Positions 1-4,554 of a stretch of DNA of 6,028 bases are shown here, in pieces. Under the pieces are notes generated by a model. It searched no databases. It had not been told where the DNA came from and worked only from the letters and a program-made list of their open reading frames with translations. Each line of letters starts with the position of its first letter. Position 1 is the stretch's first letter. The DNA lies in NCBI GenBank assembly GCA_002366755.1, contig DFBV01000032.1, positions 1 to 6,028 of the forward strand, read 5' to 3'. The position numbers and the translations under genes were made by a program. The stretch is from Anaerolineales bacterium UBA3071 (GTDB lineage Bacteria > Chloroflexota > Anaerolineae > UBA3071).

Positions 1-677
1 GCGTCGTTCCCAACGAAGCGGCAGCTCACCGGGCGCGGGCCGCCGGCCTTTCCGCCGAACAGGTGCGCGTGGTGGGCATGCCGGTGAGTGGTCGCTTCCA
101 TCCAGTGGAAAGGCTGGCGAAGCCGCGATGGAGGCAACAGTTGAGCCTAGACCCTGACCAACCGACTGTGTTGCTTGTAGGCGGCGGGGGCGTGGGCTCG
201 CTGGGAGAAATCGCCCTGGCTGTGGCTGACGAGTTGGCCGCTGAGGGACACGGCCAACTCGTCGTCATCTGCGGGCGAAACGAACATCTACGGCAACAGC
301 TTGCGCGGCGGATGTGGCCGATACCTGTGACCGTGCAGGGTTTTGTGACCAACATGCCGGACTGGATGGGCGCTGCTGACTTGATCATCACCAAGGCTGG
401 GCCAAGCACCATCGCCGAGGCGTTGGTCGTGGGCCTGCCCATTTTGCTCTGCAGTTTCATTCCCGGCCAAGAGGAAGGGAATGTGCCCTTCGTGGTGGAG
501 CATGGCGTTGGCGTCTACGTTGAGAAGCCGACGGAGATCGCCCGCCGGGTGGGCGAGTGGCTGCGGCCCGGCAATCCGATGCTGGTGGACATGGCTGCGC
601 GAGCCCGGGCGCTGGGACGGCCTGCGGCGGCGGAAGAGATCGCTGAGGAGATATTGCGACTGTTGCCGATTCGCTGA
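1..677 (+). CDS. MGDG synthase-like glycosyltransferase (GT28), C-terminal part
   Basis: Partial gene that enters from the left edge. The first whole codon is at 3 and the frame is open with no stop, so the GTG at 63 is an internal codon, not the start. About 224 residues are visible. They form the nucleotide-sugar-binding half of a MurG-like GT-B enzyme: a glycine-rich loop GGGGVGSLGE (180-209), then CGRN, GFVTNMPDWM, TKAGPSTIAEA (390-422) and PGQEEGN (about 462-482). The last two motifs closely match plant and bacterial MGDG synthases and related processive diacylglycerol glucosyltransferases, which move galactose or glucose from a UDP-sugar to diacylglycerol at the inner face of the membrane. 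The N-terminal lipid-acceptor domain lies outside the window except its tail (VVPNEAAAHRARAAG). Stop TGA at 675-677. Whether the sugar is Gal or Glc cannot be told from sequence. Family assignment is firm; the exact product is inferred. Confidence 0.88.
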   Translation, partial: VVPNEAAAHRARAAGLSAEQVRVVGMPVSGRFHPVERLAKPRWRQQLSLDPDQPTVLLVGGGGVGSLGEIALAVADELAAEGHGQLVVICGRNEHLRQQLARRMWPIPVTVQGFVTNMPDWMGAADLIITKAGPSTIAEALVVGLPILLCSFIPGQEEGNVPFVVEHGVGVYVEKPTEIARRVGEWLRPGNPMLVDMAARARALGRPAAAEEIAEEILRLLPIR

Positions 678-693
678 TTTGACCGACAGTGAG

Positions 694-699
694 TATAAT
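694..699 (+). promoter_or_regulatory. Possible -10 box (TATAAT) before the GT2 gene
   Basis: A perfect TATAAT lies 16 bases after the stop of the GT28 gene. No good -35 stands at the usual 16-18 bp distance (TTCGCT at 670-675 is the best, 3 of 6). A TTGACC at 679-684 is only 9 bp away, too close for a standard sigma-70 pair. If used, transcription would start near 706, right at the edge of the octamer arrays, which would then fill the GT2 leader. The box alone is seen; activity is inferred. Confidence 0.35.
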
Positions 700-707
700 G
701 CCCGCTG

Positions 708-750
708 TTGGTACATTGGTGAACTGGTAAAGGTGAACTGGTAAATTGGT
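708..750 (+). repeat. TTGGT-type octamer array (left arm), with a 14-bp tandem
   Basis: TGGT or GGT cores recur about every 8 bases (TGGT at 709, 717, 725, 739 and 747, with a variant AGGT at 731). Within the array the 14-mer GGTGAACTGGTAAA is exactly duplicated in tandem (718-731 and 732-745). The units are degenerate forms of TTGGTRRA and are the reverse complement of the array at 774-813. The tract is non-coding: short frames crossing it have low-complexity peptides and no ribosome-binding site. Confidence 0.8.
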
Positions 751-773
751 CTTTCCGTCGGGTGATCCCCCAA

Positions 774-813
774 CTTACCAATCTACCGATCTACCAATCT
801 ACCGACCTACCAC
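774..813 (+). repeat. TCTACCRA octamer array (right arm, five units)
   Basis: Five consecutive 8-base units with consensus TCTACCRA. The TACC core falls at 776, 784, 792, 800 and 808, exactly every 8 bases. It faces the TTGGT array at 708-750 across a 23-base spacer. ATTGGT (745-750) pairs perfectly with ACCAAT (777-782), and further blocks pair imperfectly outward to about 716/812, so the transcript could fold into a long interrupted hairpin. From memory, TACCAA-type repeats of this look occur between genes in Chloroflexota; this was not checked. Confidence 0.8.
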
Positions 814-833
814 ATGTGAGGTACACAACATAA

Positions 834-1814
834 ATGGACCAGAGCGGAAAGAAGACCCGCTGCAGTGTGGGCATCATAGCTCACAACGAGGAGAAGAACA
901 TCGGCACGCTGTTGCAGGCGATAATCGACCAGCATCTGCGCCAGGTGGAAATCACTGAGATCATCGTTGTAGCCTCCGGTTGCACCGACGAGACGATACC
1001 CATCGTGCAGAAGTATCAGCAGAGGGACCCTCGCATCAAGCTGCTGGTGCAGCCACGCCGAGAGGGGAAGACGTCTGCTATCAACCTCTTCCTGCAAGAG
1101 GCGAAAGAGGACATCTGCGTTCAGGAGAGCGCCGATACACTTCCCCGCGAAGATGCTGTGGAGCACCTGGTGCGCATGTTTGCTGACCCTGCCATCGGCA
1201 TGACTGGGGCGCACAAGATGCCCGTGGACACCCCCGATCACCTGGTGCAGCTATTCACCCATTTGCGGCTGCGGATGGAACACCAGCTTTGTCTGGATAT
1301 CCCTCGCCTGGGGGAGATGATTGCCTACCGCAAGGTATTCGACCGCATTCCACCGGACGTGGCCACGGACGAAGCCTTCGTGGAGGCGCTGGTAATACAG
1401 CGAGGCTTGGACGTGAAGTATGCGCCCGATGCCATCGTATACAACACTGGGCCGACCACGGTGAAGGACTTCATCAAGCAGCGGCGGCGCAATCATGCTG
1501 GCCACCTCTATCTCAAGCACAAGTACGGCCATGCTGTTTCCAGCATCCAGACCCCTCGCGTGGTCAAGGTGGCCCTGAAAGAGGTGTGGGGGGCCATCCG
1601 GTTGCTCGGCGTCTTGGCAGCGTTGGCTCTGTTGGAAGGCTGGTCCCGGCTCCTGGGTTGGTACGATTTTGCCATCAGAAGGGACCGACACACGGTCTGG
1701 GACATGGCCTATACGCAGAAATCGGATGTCCGCAGGCAGCGTGAGGAAACCCAGGCTCAGATAGATGCTCAGCCCATGGCGGCTGCGCTGCTTGTGGAGC
1801 ATGAAGTCGAATAA
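834..1814 (+). CDS. Family 2 glycosyltransferase with a C-terminal membrane-associated segment
   Basis: 326-residue GT-A enzyme. The N-terminus has the family signature VGIIAHNEEKNI (residues 12-23), then EIIVVASGCTDET (42-54) for nucleotide-sugar binding. The metal-binding DxD site is represented by ESAD (98-101), keeping only its second Asp. A catalytic-base region ATDE (177-180) and a QRRRN motif (216-220) at the place of QxxRW follow. One hydrophobic stretch at about 256-275 suggests membrane attachment, and the tail 298-326 is charged. It probably moves a sugar from an activated donor to a lipid or polysaccharide acceptor on the cytoplasmic side; donor and acceptor are unknown. Start ATG at 834 sits 12 bases after a weak GAGG (818-821); the family signature begins soon after it, so the start is credible. 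It lies between an MGDG synthase-like gene and a flippase-like membrane protein, which supports a role in envelope glycolipids. Confidence 0.88.
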   Translation: MDQSGKKTRCSVGIIAHNEEKNIGTLLQAIIDQHLRQVEITEIIVVASGCTDETIPIVQKYQQRDPRIKLLVQPRREGKTSAINLFLQEAKEDICVQESADTLPREDAVEHLVRMFADPAIGMTGAHKMPVDTPDHLVQLFTHLRLRMEHQLCLDIPRLGEMIAYRKVFDRIPPDVATDEAFVEALVIQRGLDVKYAPDAIVYNTGPTTVKDFIKQRRRNHAGHLYLKHKYGHAVSSIQTPRVVKVALKEVWGAIRLLGVLAALALLEGWSRLLGWYDFAIRRDRHTVWDMAYTQKSDVRRQREETQAQIDAQPMAAALLVEHEVE

Positions 1815-1876
1815 GGTGCTAAAGTGCAATGAAGGTGCAACGCACTTGTGAAGTGCGTTGCACCTCGTGCACCTCG
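1814..1876. repeat. Compact inverted repeat with a perfect 15-bp stem
   Basis: AGGTGCAACGCACTT (1833-1847) and its exact reverse complement (1851-1865) are separated by GTG. An outer pair AGGTGC (1814-1819) and GCACCT (1869-1874) can add a second 6-bp stem, and TGCACCTCG is duplicated in tandem (1859-1867, 1868-1876). The element starts at the last base of the GT2 stop codon and ends before the ribosome-binding site of the next gene. No U-run follows, so it is not a classical terminator. It resembles a REP- or MITE-like palindromic unit, or an RNA-stabilising hairpin. Confidence 0.85.
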
Positions 1877-1893
1877 AAGTTGAAAGGCATCTC

Positions 1894-2850
1894 GTGAAAG
1901 ACAAACTCCTGACCGCACTCAAGGTAGTGATCAGCCTCGCCCTGATCGTCTACCTGTTCAGCCGGGTCGATCTGGCCGAAGTGGGAAGTGTGCTGGCCTC
2001 GGCCCAGCCGGGATACCTGCTGCTGGCGTTGCTGCTGTACCTGGCAGCGATCGTGCTCAATGCCGTCCGCTGGCAGGTGTTGCTGCGTGCGCAGCGCATT
2101 GCAGTGCCTCTGCGAGCGCTCCTGGAATACACCTTCGTCGGCGTCTTCTTCAACAACTTCCTGCCCGCCAACGTCGGCGGCGACGTGATGCGGGGCTATG
2201 GGTTGGCTCGCTATACCGACCGCGGCGCTGAGGCCGCCGTGTCGGTGCTCGTGGACCGCATCGTGGGGCTGATGGCCTTCATGACCAGTGCGGTGGTGGC
2301 TGCACTGATAGCCGTGCGCACTACGGGCCAGACAAACCTGCGCCAGTTTGCCCTGGCAGCGGCAATCACGTTGGGAGTCGTCGGCCTGGGCTTCCTTTTT
2401 CTGCTGAGCCGTCGGCTACGGGCCTGGCTGGAGCGTCTCTTCCGTTGGCGCCCGCTGGAGCGACTGGCTCCGCTCTATCGTCGCCTGTCGGATGCGTTCG
2501 ATGCCTACCGCCACAGCACCAGTGCGCTGGCTCTTGCCTTCGTCATTGGCCTGGTCATGGTATTTCTGACCAACTTCGTCAACTGGTTCCTGGCCGAGGC
2601 GCTGGGGGGCGGCATCTCGCTGTTGCACATCTGCCTTTTCAACCCGCTTATCGCCCTTGTGTTGTTGATCCCCATCTCCATTGGAGGCTTGGGACTCAAC
2701 CAGAGCGCCTATGTCTTCTTCTTTGGCCTGGTGGGGGTGCCCGAGCGGCTGGCGCTGGCCGTGTCGCTGCTGTTGCAGCTCATCATCTACGTCTCCAGCC
2801 TGCCGGGAGGCGTGTTGTGGTGGAGGGACCGGCGGATTCGGCAGATTTGA
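1894..2850 (+). CDS. LPG-synthase-TM/UPF0104 family (AglD/MprF-like) membrane protein
   Basis: 318-residue polytopic membrane protein with about 7-9 hydrophobic segments (near residues 7-22, 40-58, 78-92, 123-142, 153-171, 211-236, 245-265, 285-304). Diagnostic motifs of the lysylphosphatidylglycerol synthase TM family are present: LNAVRWQVLL (55-64), FFNNFLPANVGGDVMRGY (85-102), VLVDRIVGL (118-126) and PISIGGLGLNQ (260-270). The family covers the flippase-like half of MprF and archaeal AglD-type proteins. There is no soluble aminoacyl-transfer domain, so lysylation is unlikely; moving or flipping a lipid or lipid-linked sugar is the better guess. Start chosen at GTG 1894, with GAAAGG (1882-1887) 6 bases upstream. 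An in-frame TTG at 1858 lies inside the 15-bp hairpin and lacks a ribosome-binding site. The gap to the GT2 gene is 79 bases, so the two are probably cotranscribed. Confidence 0.87.
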   Translation: MKDKLLTALKVVISLALIVYLFSRVDLAEVGSVLASAQPGYLLLALLLYLAAIVLNAVRWQVLLRAQRIAVPLRALLEYTFVGVFFNNFLPANVGGDVMRGYGLARYTDRGAEAAVSVLVDRIVGLMAFMTSAVVAALIAVRTTGQTNLRQFALAAAITLGVVGLGFLFLLSRRLRAWLERLFRWRPLERLAPLYRRLSDAFDAYRHSTSALALAFVIGLVMVFLTNFVNWFLAEALGGGISLLHICLFNPLIALVLLIPISIGGLGLNQSAYVFFFGLVGVPERLALAVSLLLQLIIYVSSLPGGVLWWRDRRIRQI

Positions 2851-2875
2851 CAAAAGGGATTTACTCTAGTATAAT
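2847..2875 (+). promoter_or_regulatory. Consensus sigma-70 promoter of the liv operon
   Basis: TTGACA (2847-2852), a spacer of exactly 17 bp, and TATAAT (2870-2875): both hexamers match the consensus fully. The -35 box overlaps the TGA stop (2848-2850) of the preceding membrane protein gene. Transcription should start near 2882, giving a leader of about 285 nt before livK. Such a promoter is expected to be strong unless repressed or attenuated. Confidence 0.88.
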
Positions 2876-2919
2876 TGCCCAACTTTGACGTTCTGGAGAG
2901 CAAGGAAGCTTCGCGCAGA

Positions 2920-3039
2920 ATGAGATTCTTCGTCAACATCCTACGCGGTTCGAGTTCCTTGCTCTCTCTGCTTATGACCTGGTGTCATCCATTGCTGTCT
3001 CCGCTGTTTCAGCGAAGCGGATTCATTGAAAGGGAGTGA
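2920..3039 (+). CDS. Possible Leu-rich leader peptide (39 aa)
   Basis: ATG at 2920, about 38 nt after the predicted transcription start, opens a 39-codon frame ending at TGA 3037-3039. The peptide starts MRFFVNILRG and continues with SSSLLSLL and PLLSPLF. Eight of 39 residues are Leu, plus two Ile and one Val. A Shine-Dalgarno-like AAGGA (2902-2906) lies 13 bases upstream, a long spacing. That site and the ATG both fall inside the large leader stem, and Leu codons 14-15 form part of its 3' arm. A Leu-rich uORF before a branched-chain amino acid transporter would suit translation-coupled attenuation. It could also be a chance frame: it is short and no homologue is recognised. Confidence 0.28.
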   Translation: MRFFVNILRGSSSLLSLLMTWCHPLLSPLFQRSGFIERE

Positions 3040-3154
3040 TCAGGCCTGACCAGTGTCGTTTCGCAGCAAGATGGCTGATGGGATTGGCCCTCCCAGCCAG
3101 CAGCGCGAGCTGCTGATGTCATTTTCGTCCAGTTCCGGCTTTCAGACTTATGCA

Positions 3155-3160
3155 AGGAGG
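3155..3160 (+). promoter_or_regulatory. Strong ribosome-binding site that fixes the livK start
   Basis: AGGAGG, a perfect Shine-Dalgarno core, stands 7 bases before ATG 3168. This selects 3168 over the in-frame ATG at 3150, which precedes the Shine-Dalgarno sequence and has none of its own. The 3168 start also gives a normal lipoprotein signal peptide. Confidence 0.9.
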
Positions 3161-3167
3161 AGTAGCA

Positions 3168-4373
3168 ATGAAGTACAGTAGATCTCTCAGCATCCTGATG
3201 CTGACCGTTTTGGTGACCGGCCTGCTCGTGGCTGGCTGCGCGCCCGCCGCCAAGCCATACGAGTGCACGGACGAATGGGGCTGTGCCATCACTGAGAAGG
3301 GGCAGACCATCAAGGTCGCCTACGTCGGTCCGATGACGGCAGACTACTCGGCCTTCGGCACAGACATCTCGCGTGGCGCCGAACTGGCCGTCAAGGCGCA
3401 TCCCACTGTGAAAGGTTTTGACATCGAATTGCTCGTAGAGGATACGCAGGGCACGCCGGAGCAGGGAGCGTCTGTGGCCAACAAGCTGGCCGCTGACCCT
3501 CGGGTCGTGGCAGTTGCCGGCCACACGTTCTCCGGCTCGACCGAGGCAGCCATACCGATCTATGAGAAGGCACACATCGTGATGATGTCGCCCTCAACGA
3601 CCTTGGCTGATCTGCCAGCCATTGGCCCGAACGTCTATAACCGTGTGGCCTTTTCGGACAAACTACAGGGCCAGATGGCCGCCAACTATATCTATAACAC
3701 ACTCAGCGTGAGAAAAGTCGTCGTTGTGCATGACGGCGGCGCTTATGGGAAAGGCTTGGTCGAGGGTATGGCCGCAGCCTTTGAAGAGTTAGGAGGCACC
3801 GCTCTGGGTAAGGAGGGCATCACCCCCGGTGAGACCGACTACAGCGCCCCGCTGGCGGCCATCGCCGCCCTTGAGCCTGAGTTGCTCTACTTCGGCGGGT
3901 ATGACGCCGACGCGGCCGTGTTGGTCACCCAGATGGCCGGCGCCGGCCTGGGGGGCGTCAAGTTCTTTGGCTGCGACGGTACCTATGGCACGAACTATCT
4001 CGACCTGTCCGGCGACGCAGCAGAGGGCACTTACTCTACCTATGTGCCGATTCCCCCCTCGGCGGTGTTCGACAAGTTCAAGGTGGACTACGAGGCAGAC
4101 TATGGCGACCCGCAAGGCAAATTGAGTCCCTTCAGCCCGCATGGCCACGACGCGACGGCCCTCTTGATCAATGCAATCGAAGATGCCGCGTTGGAGAGCG
4201 GTGATTCGTTGATCATCCCGCGCAAGGCCCTGGCCGACGCAGTACGCAGCATCAAGGACTTCCCGGGCCTGACCGGCATGCTGACGAACGATGGCAAGGG
4301 CGAGTGCGCCGCGGCGTCCCCGCTGTTCATGGTCGTGGAGAACGGTGAGTGGGTGGAGGCACCAGGGCAGTAG
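3168..4373 (+). CDS. livK: Liv-type ABC transporter substrate-binding lipoprotein
   Basis: 401-residue extracytoplasmic solute-binding protein of the Leu/Ile/Val-binding (Peripla_BP_6) family. A signal peptide (1-23: charged MKYSR, then a hydrophobic core) ends in lipobox LVAGC, so Cys24 should be lipidated and tether the protein to the outer face of the membrane. Family landmarks: KVAYVGPMTADYSAFGTDIS (49-68) with RGAELAV after it, the ligand-pocket stretch GHTFSGSTEAA (118-128), SPSTTLADLP (141-150), and the inter-lobe region HDGGAYGKG (188-196). The mature N-terminus carries ECTDEWGC with Cys33 and Cys39, which could form a small disulfide loop. Length is normal for the family. It is the first gene after a consensus promoter and has the best ribosome-binding site in the window, as expected for the most abundant component. 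Substrate could be Leu/Ile/Val, another amino acid, or an amide or urea; sequence alone does not decide. Confidence 0.9.
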   Translation: MKYSRSLSILMLTVLVTGLLVAGCAPAAKPYECTDEWGCAITEKGQTIKVAYVGPMTADYSAFGTDISRGAELAVKAHPTVKGFDIELLVEDTQGTPEQGASVANKLAADPRVVAVAGHTFSGSTEAAIPIYEKAHIVMMSPSTTLADLPAIGPNVYNRVAFSDKLQGQMAANYIYNTLSVRKVVVVHDGGAYGKGLVEGMAAAFEELGGTALGKEGITPGETDYSAPLAAIAALEPELLYFGGYDADAAVLVTQMAGAGLGGVKFFGCDGTYGTNYLDLSGDAAEGTYSTYVPIPPSAVFDKFKVDYEADYGDPQGKLSPFSPHGHDATALLINAIEDAALESGDSLIIPRKALADAVRSIKDFPGLTGMLTNDGKGECAAASPLFMVVENGEWVEAPGQ

Positions 4374-4400
4374 TTCCACTCCTCTCATCAGAAAGACAAG

Positions 4401-4432
4401 CGATGAGGTAGGCCATACGGCCTGCCTCATCG
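4401..4432 (+). terminator. Terminator-like or mRNA-stabilising hairpin after livK
   Basis: CGATGAGGTAGGCC (4401-4414) pairs with GGCCTGCCTCATCG (4419-4432) over 14 bp with one G-U wobble and an ATAC loop. It starts 27 bases after the livK stop. The sequence after it is only moderately T-rich (TCTCATCCTGTCT), so full Rho-independent termination is doubtful. In transporter operons such hairpins often cause partial termination or protect the binding-protein mRNA, so that more LivK than permease is made; that role is inferred here. Confidence 0.55.
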
Positions 4433-4468
4433 TCTCATCCTGTCTGGCTAGCCACGGACATGCCAAAA

Positions 4469-4490
4469 CGGCTTGCGCAGGTGCGAGCCG
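4469..4490 (+). other. Second hairpin in the livK-livH gap
   Basis: CGGCTTGCG (4469-4477) pairs with TGCGAGCCG (4482-4490), nine pairs including two G-U wobbles, around a CAGG loop. It lies between the livK hairpin and the livH ribosome-binding site. A short palindrome TGGCTAGCCA (4445-4454) stands between the two hairpins. The 151-base gap has no small gene that I can support. Confidence 0.4.
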
Positions 4491-4524
4491 CTTTCGAGTT
4501 ACATTCAGAAAAGGATACCTCATT

Positions 4525-4554
4525 ATGGCCGATGCCGCCATGGCCGATGCCGTC
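4525..4554 (+). repeat. 15-bp tandem duplication at the livH start
   Basis: The 15-mer ATGGCCGATGCCGCC (4525-4539) is repeated directly at 4540-4554 with one change (C to T at position 14). It duplicates the start codon and five codons, giving MADAAMADAV. Only the first ATG is well placed for the ribosome-binding site at 4511-4515. Confidence 0.85.

Larger units (their letters stand above)
2882..3167 (+). promoter_or_regulatory. Long structured 5' leader of livK
   Basis: The 317-base gap between genes (2851-3167) holds the promoter and this leader. Visible stems are: GAGAGCAAGGAA (2896-2907) with its exact complement at 2955-2966, extended inward by CGCG 2912-2915/2944-2947 and capped by AGAAT/ATTCT (2917-2921/2925-2929); ATGAC/GTCAT (2974-2978/2984-2988); two mutually exclusive hairpins, TCCGCT/AGCGGA (3000-3005/3016-3021) and CGCTG/CAGCG (3002-3006/3010-3014); GGCT-GGGA with TCCC-AGCC (3073-3098); and CAGCAGC/GCTGCTG closing a GCGA tetraloop (3098-3115). 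The livK ribosome-binding site AGGAGG follows at 3155-3160. No known riboswitch or T-box signature (such as TGGNACCGCG) was seen. Cis-regulation by RNA is an inference from length and folding; GC-rich DNA forms some stems by chance. Confidence 0.5.

Noticed and set aside
708..813. CRISPR array
   Set aside because: The units are 8 bases with no unique spacers between them, and the two halves are inverted to each other.
811..818. CACATGTG palindrome before the GT2 start
   Set aside because: An 8-bp palindrome is common by chance, and this one overlaps the ribosome-binding region.
1858..1893. Earlier TTG start for the LPG-TM gene
   Set aside because: The codon lies inside the 15-bp hairpin with no ribosome-binding site, whereas GTG 1894 has GAAAGG 6 bases upstream.
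2896..2966. tRNA-like element (7-bp acceptor-like stem, TTCGAGT, about 71 nt)
   Set aside because: The T-stem does not pair around TTCGAGT, there is no D-loop with conserved GG, and no proper anticodon arm forms. It is better described as a leader stem-loop.
3037..3052. Palindrome around TCAGGCCTGA as a repressor operator
   Set aside because: It is a near-perfect 16-bp palindrome, but it lies about 155 bases after the predicted transcription start, is single-copy here and matches no operator I recognise.
2882..3167. T-box riboswitch in the liv leader
   Set aside because: The TGGNACCGCG-type antiterminator signature and a terminator with a U-run are both missing.
3150..3167. ATG 3150 as the livK start
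   Set aside because: The AGGAGG site lies downstream of it and is correctly spaced for ATG 3168.
4291..4524. Long 5' extension of the livH frame into livK
   Set aside because: It overlaps livK by over 80 bases and encodes low-complexity residues. ATG 4525 has its own ribosome-binding site, and its protein reaches the family's conserved core after only a modest extension.
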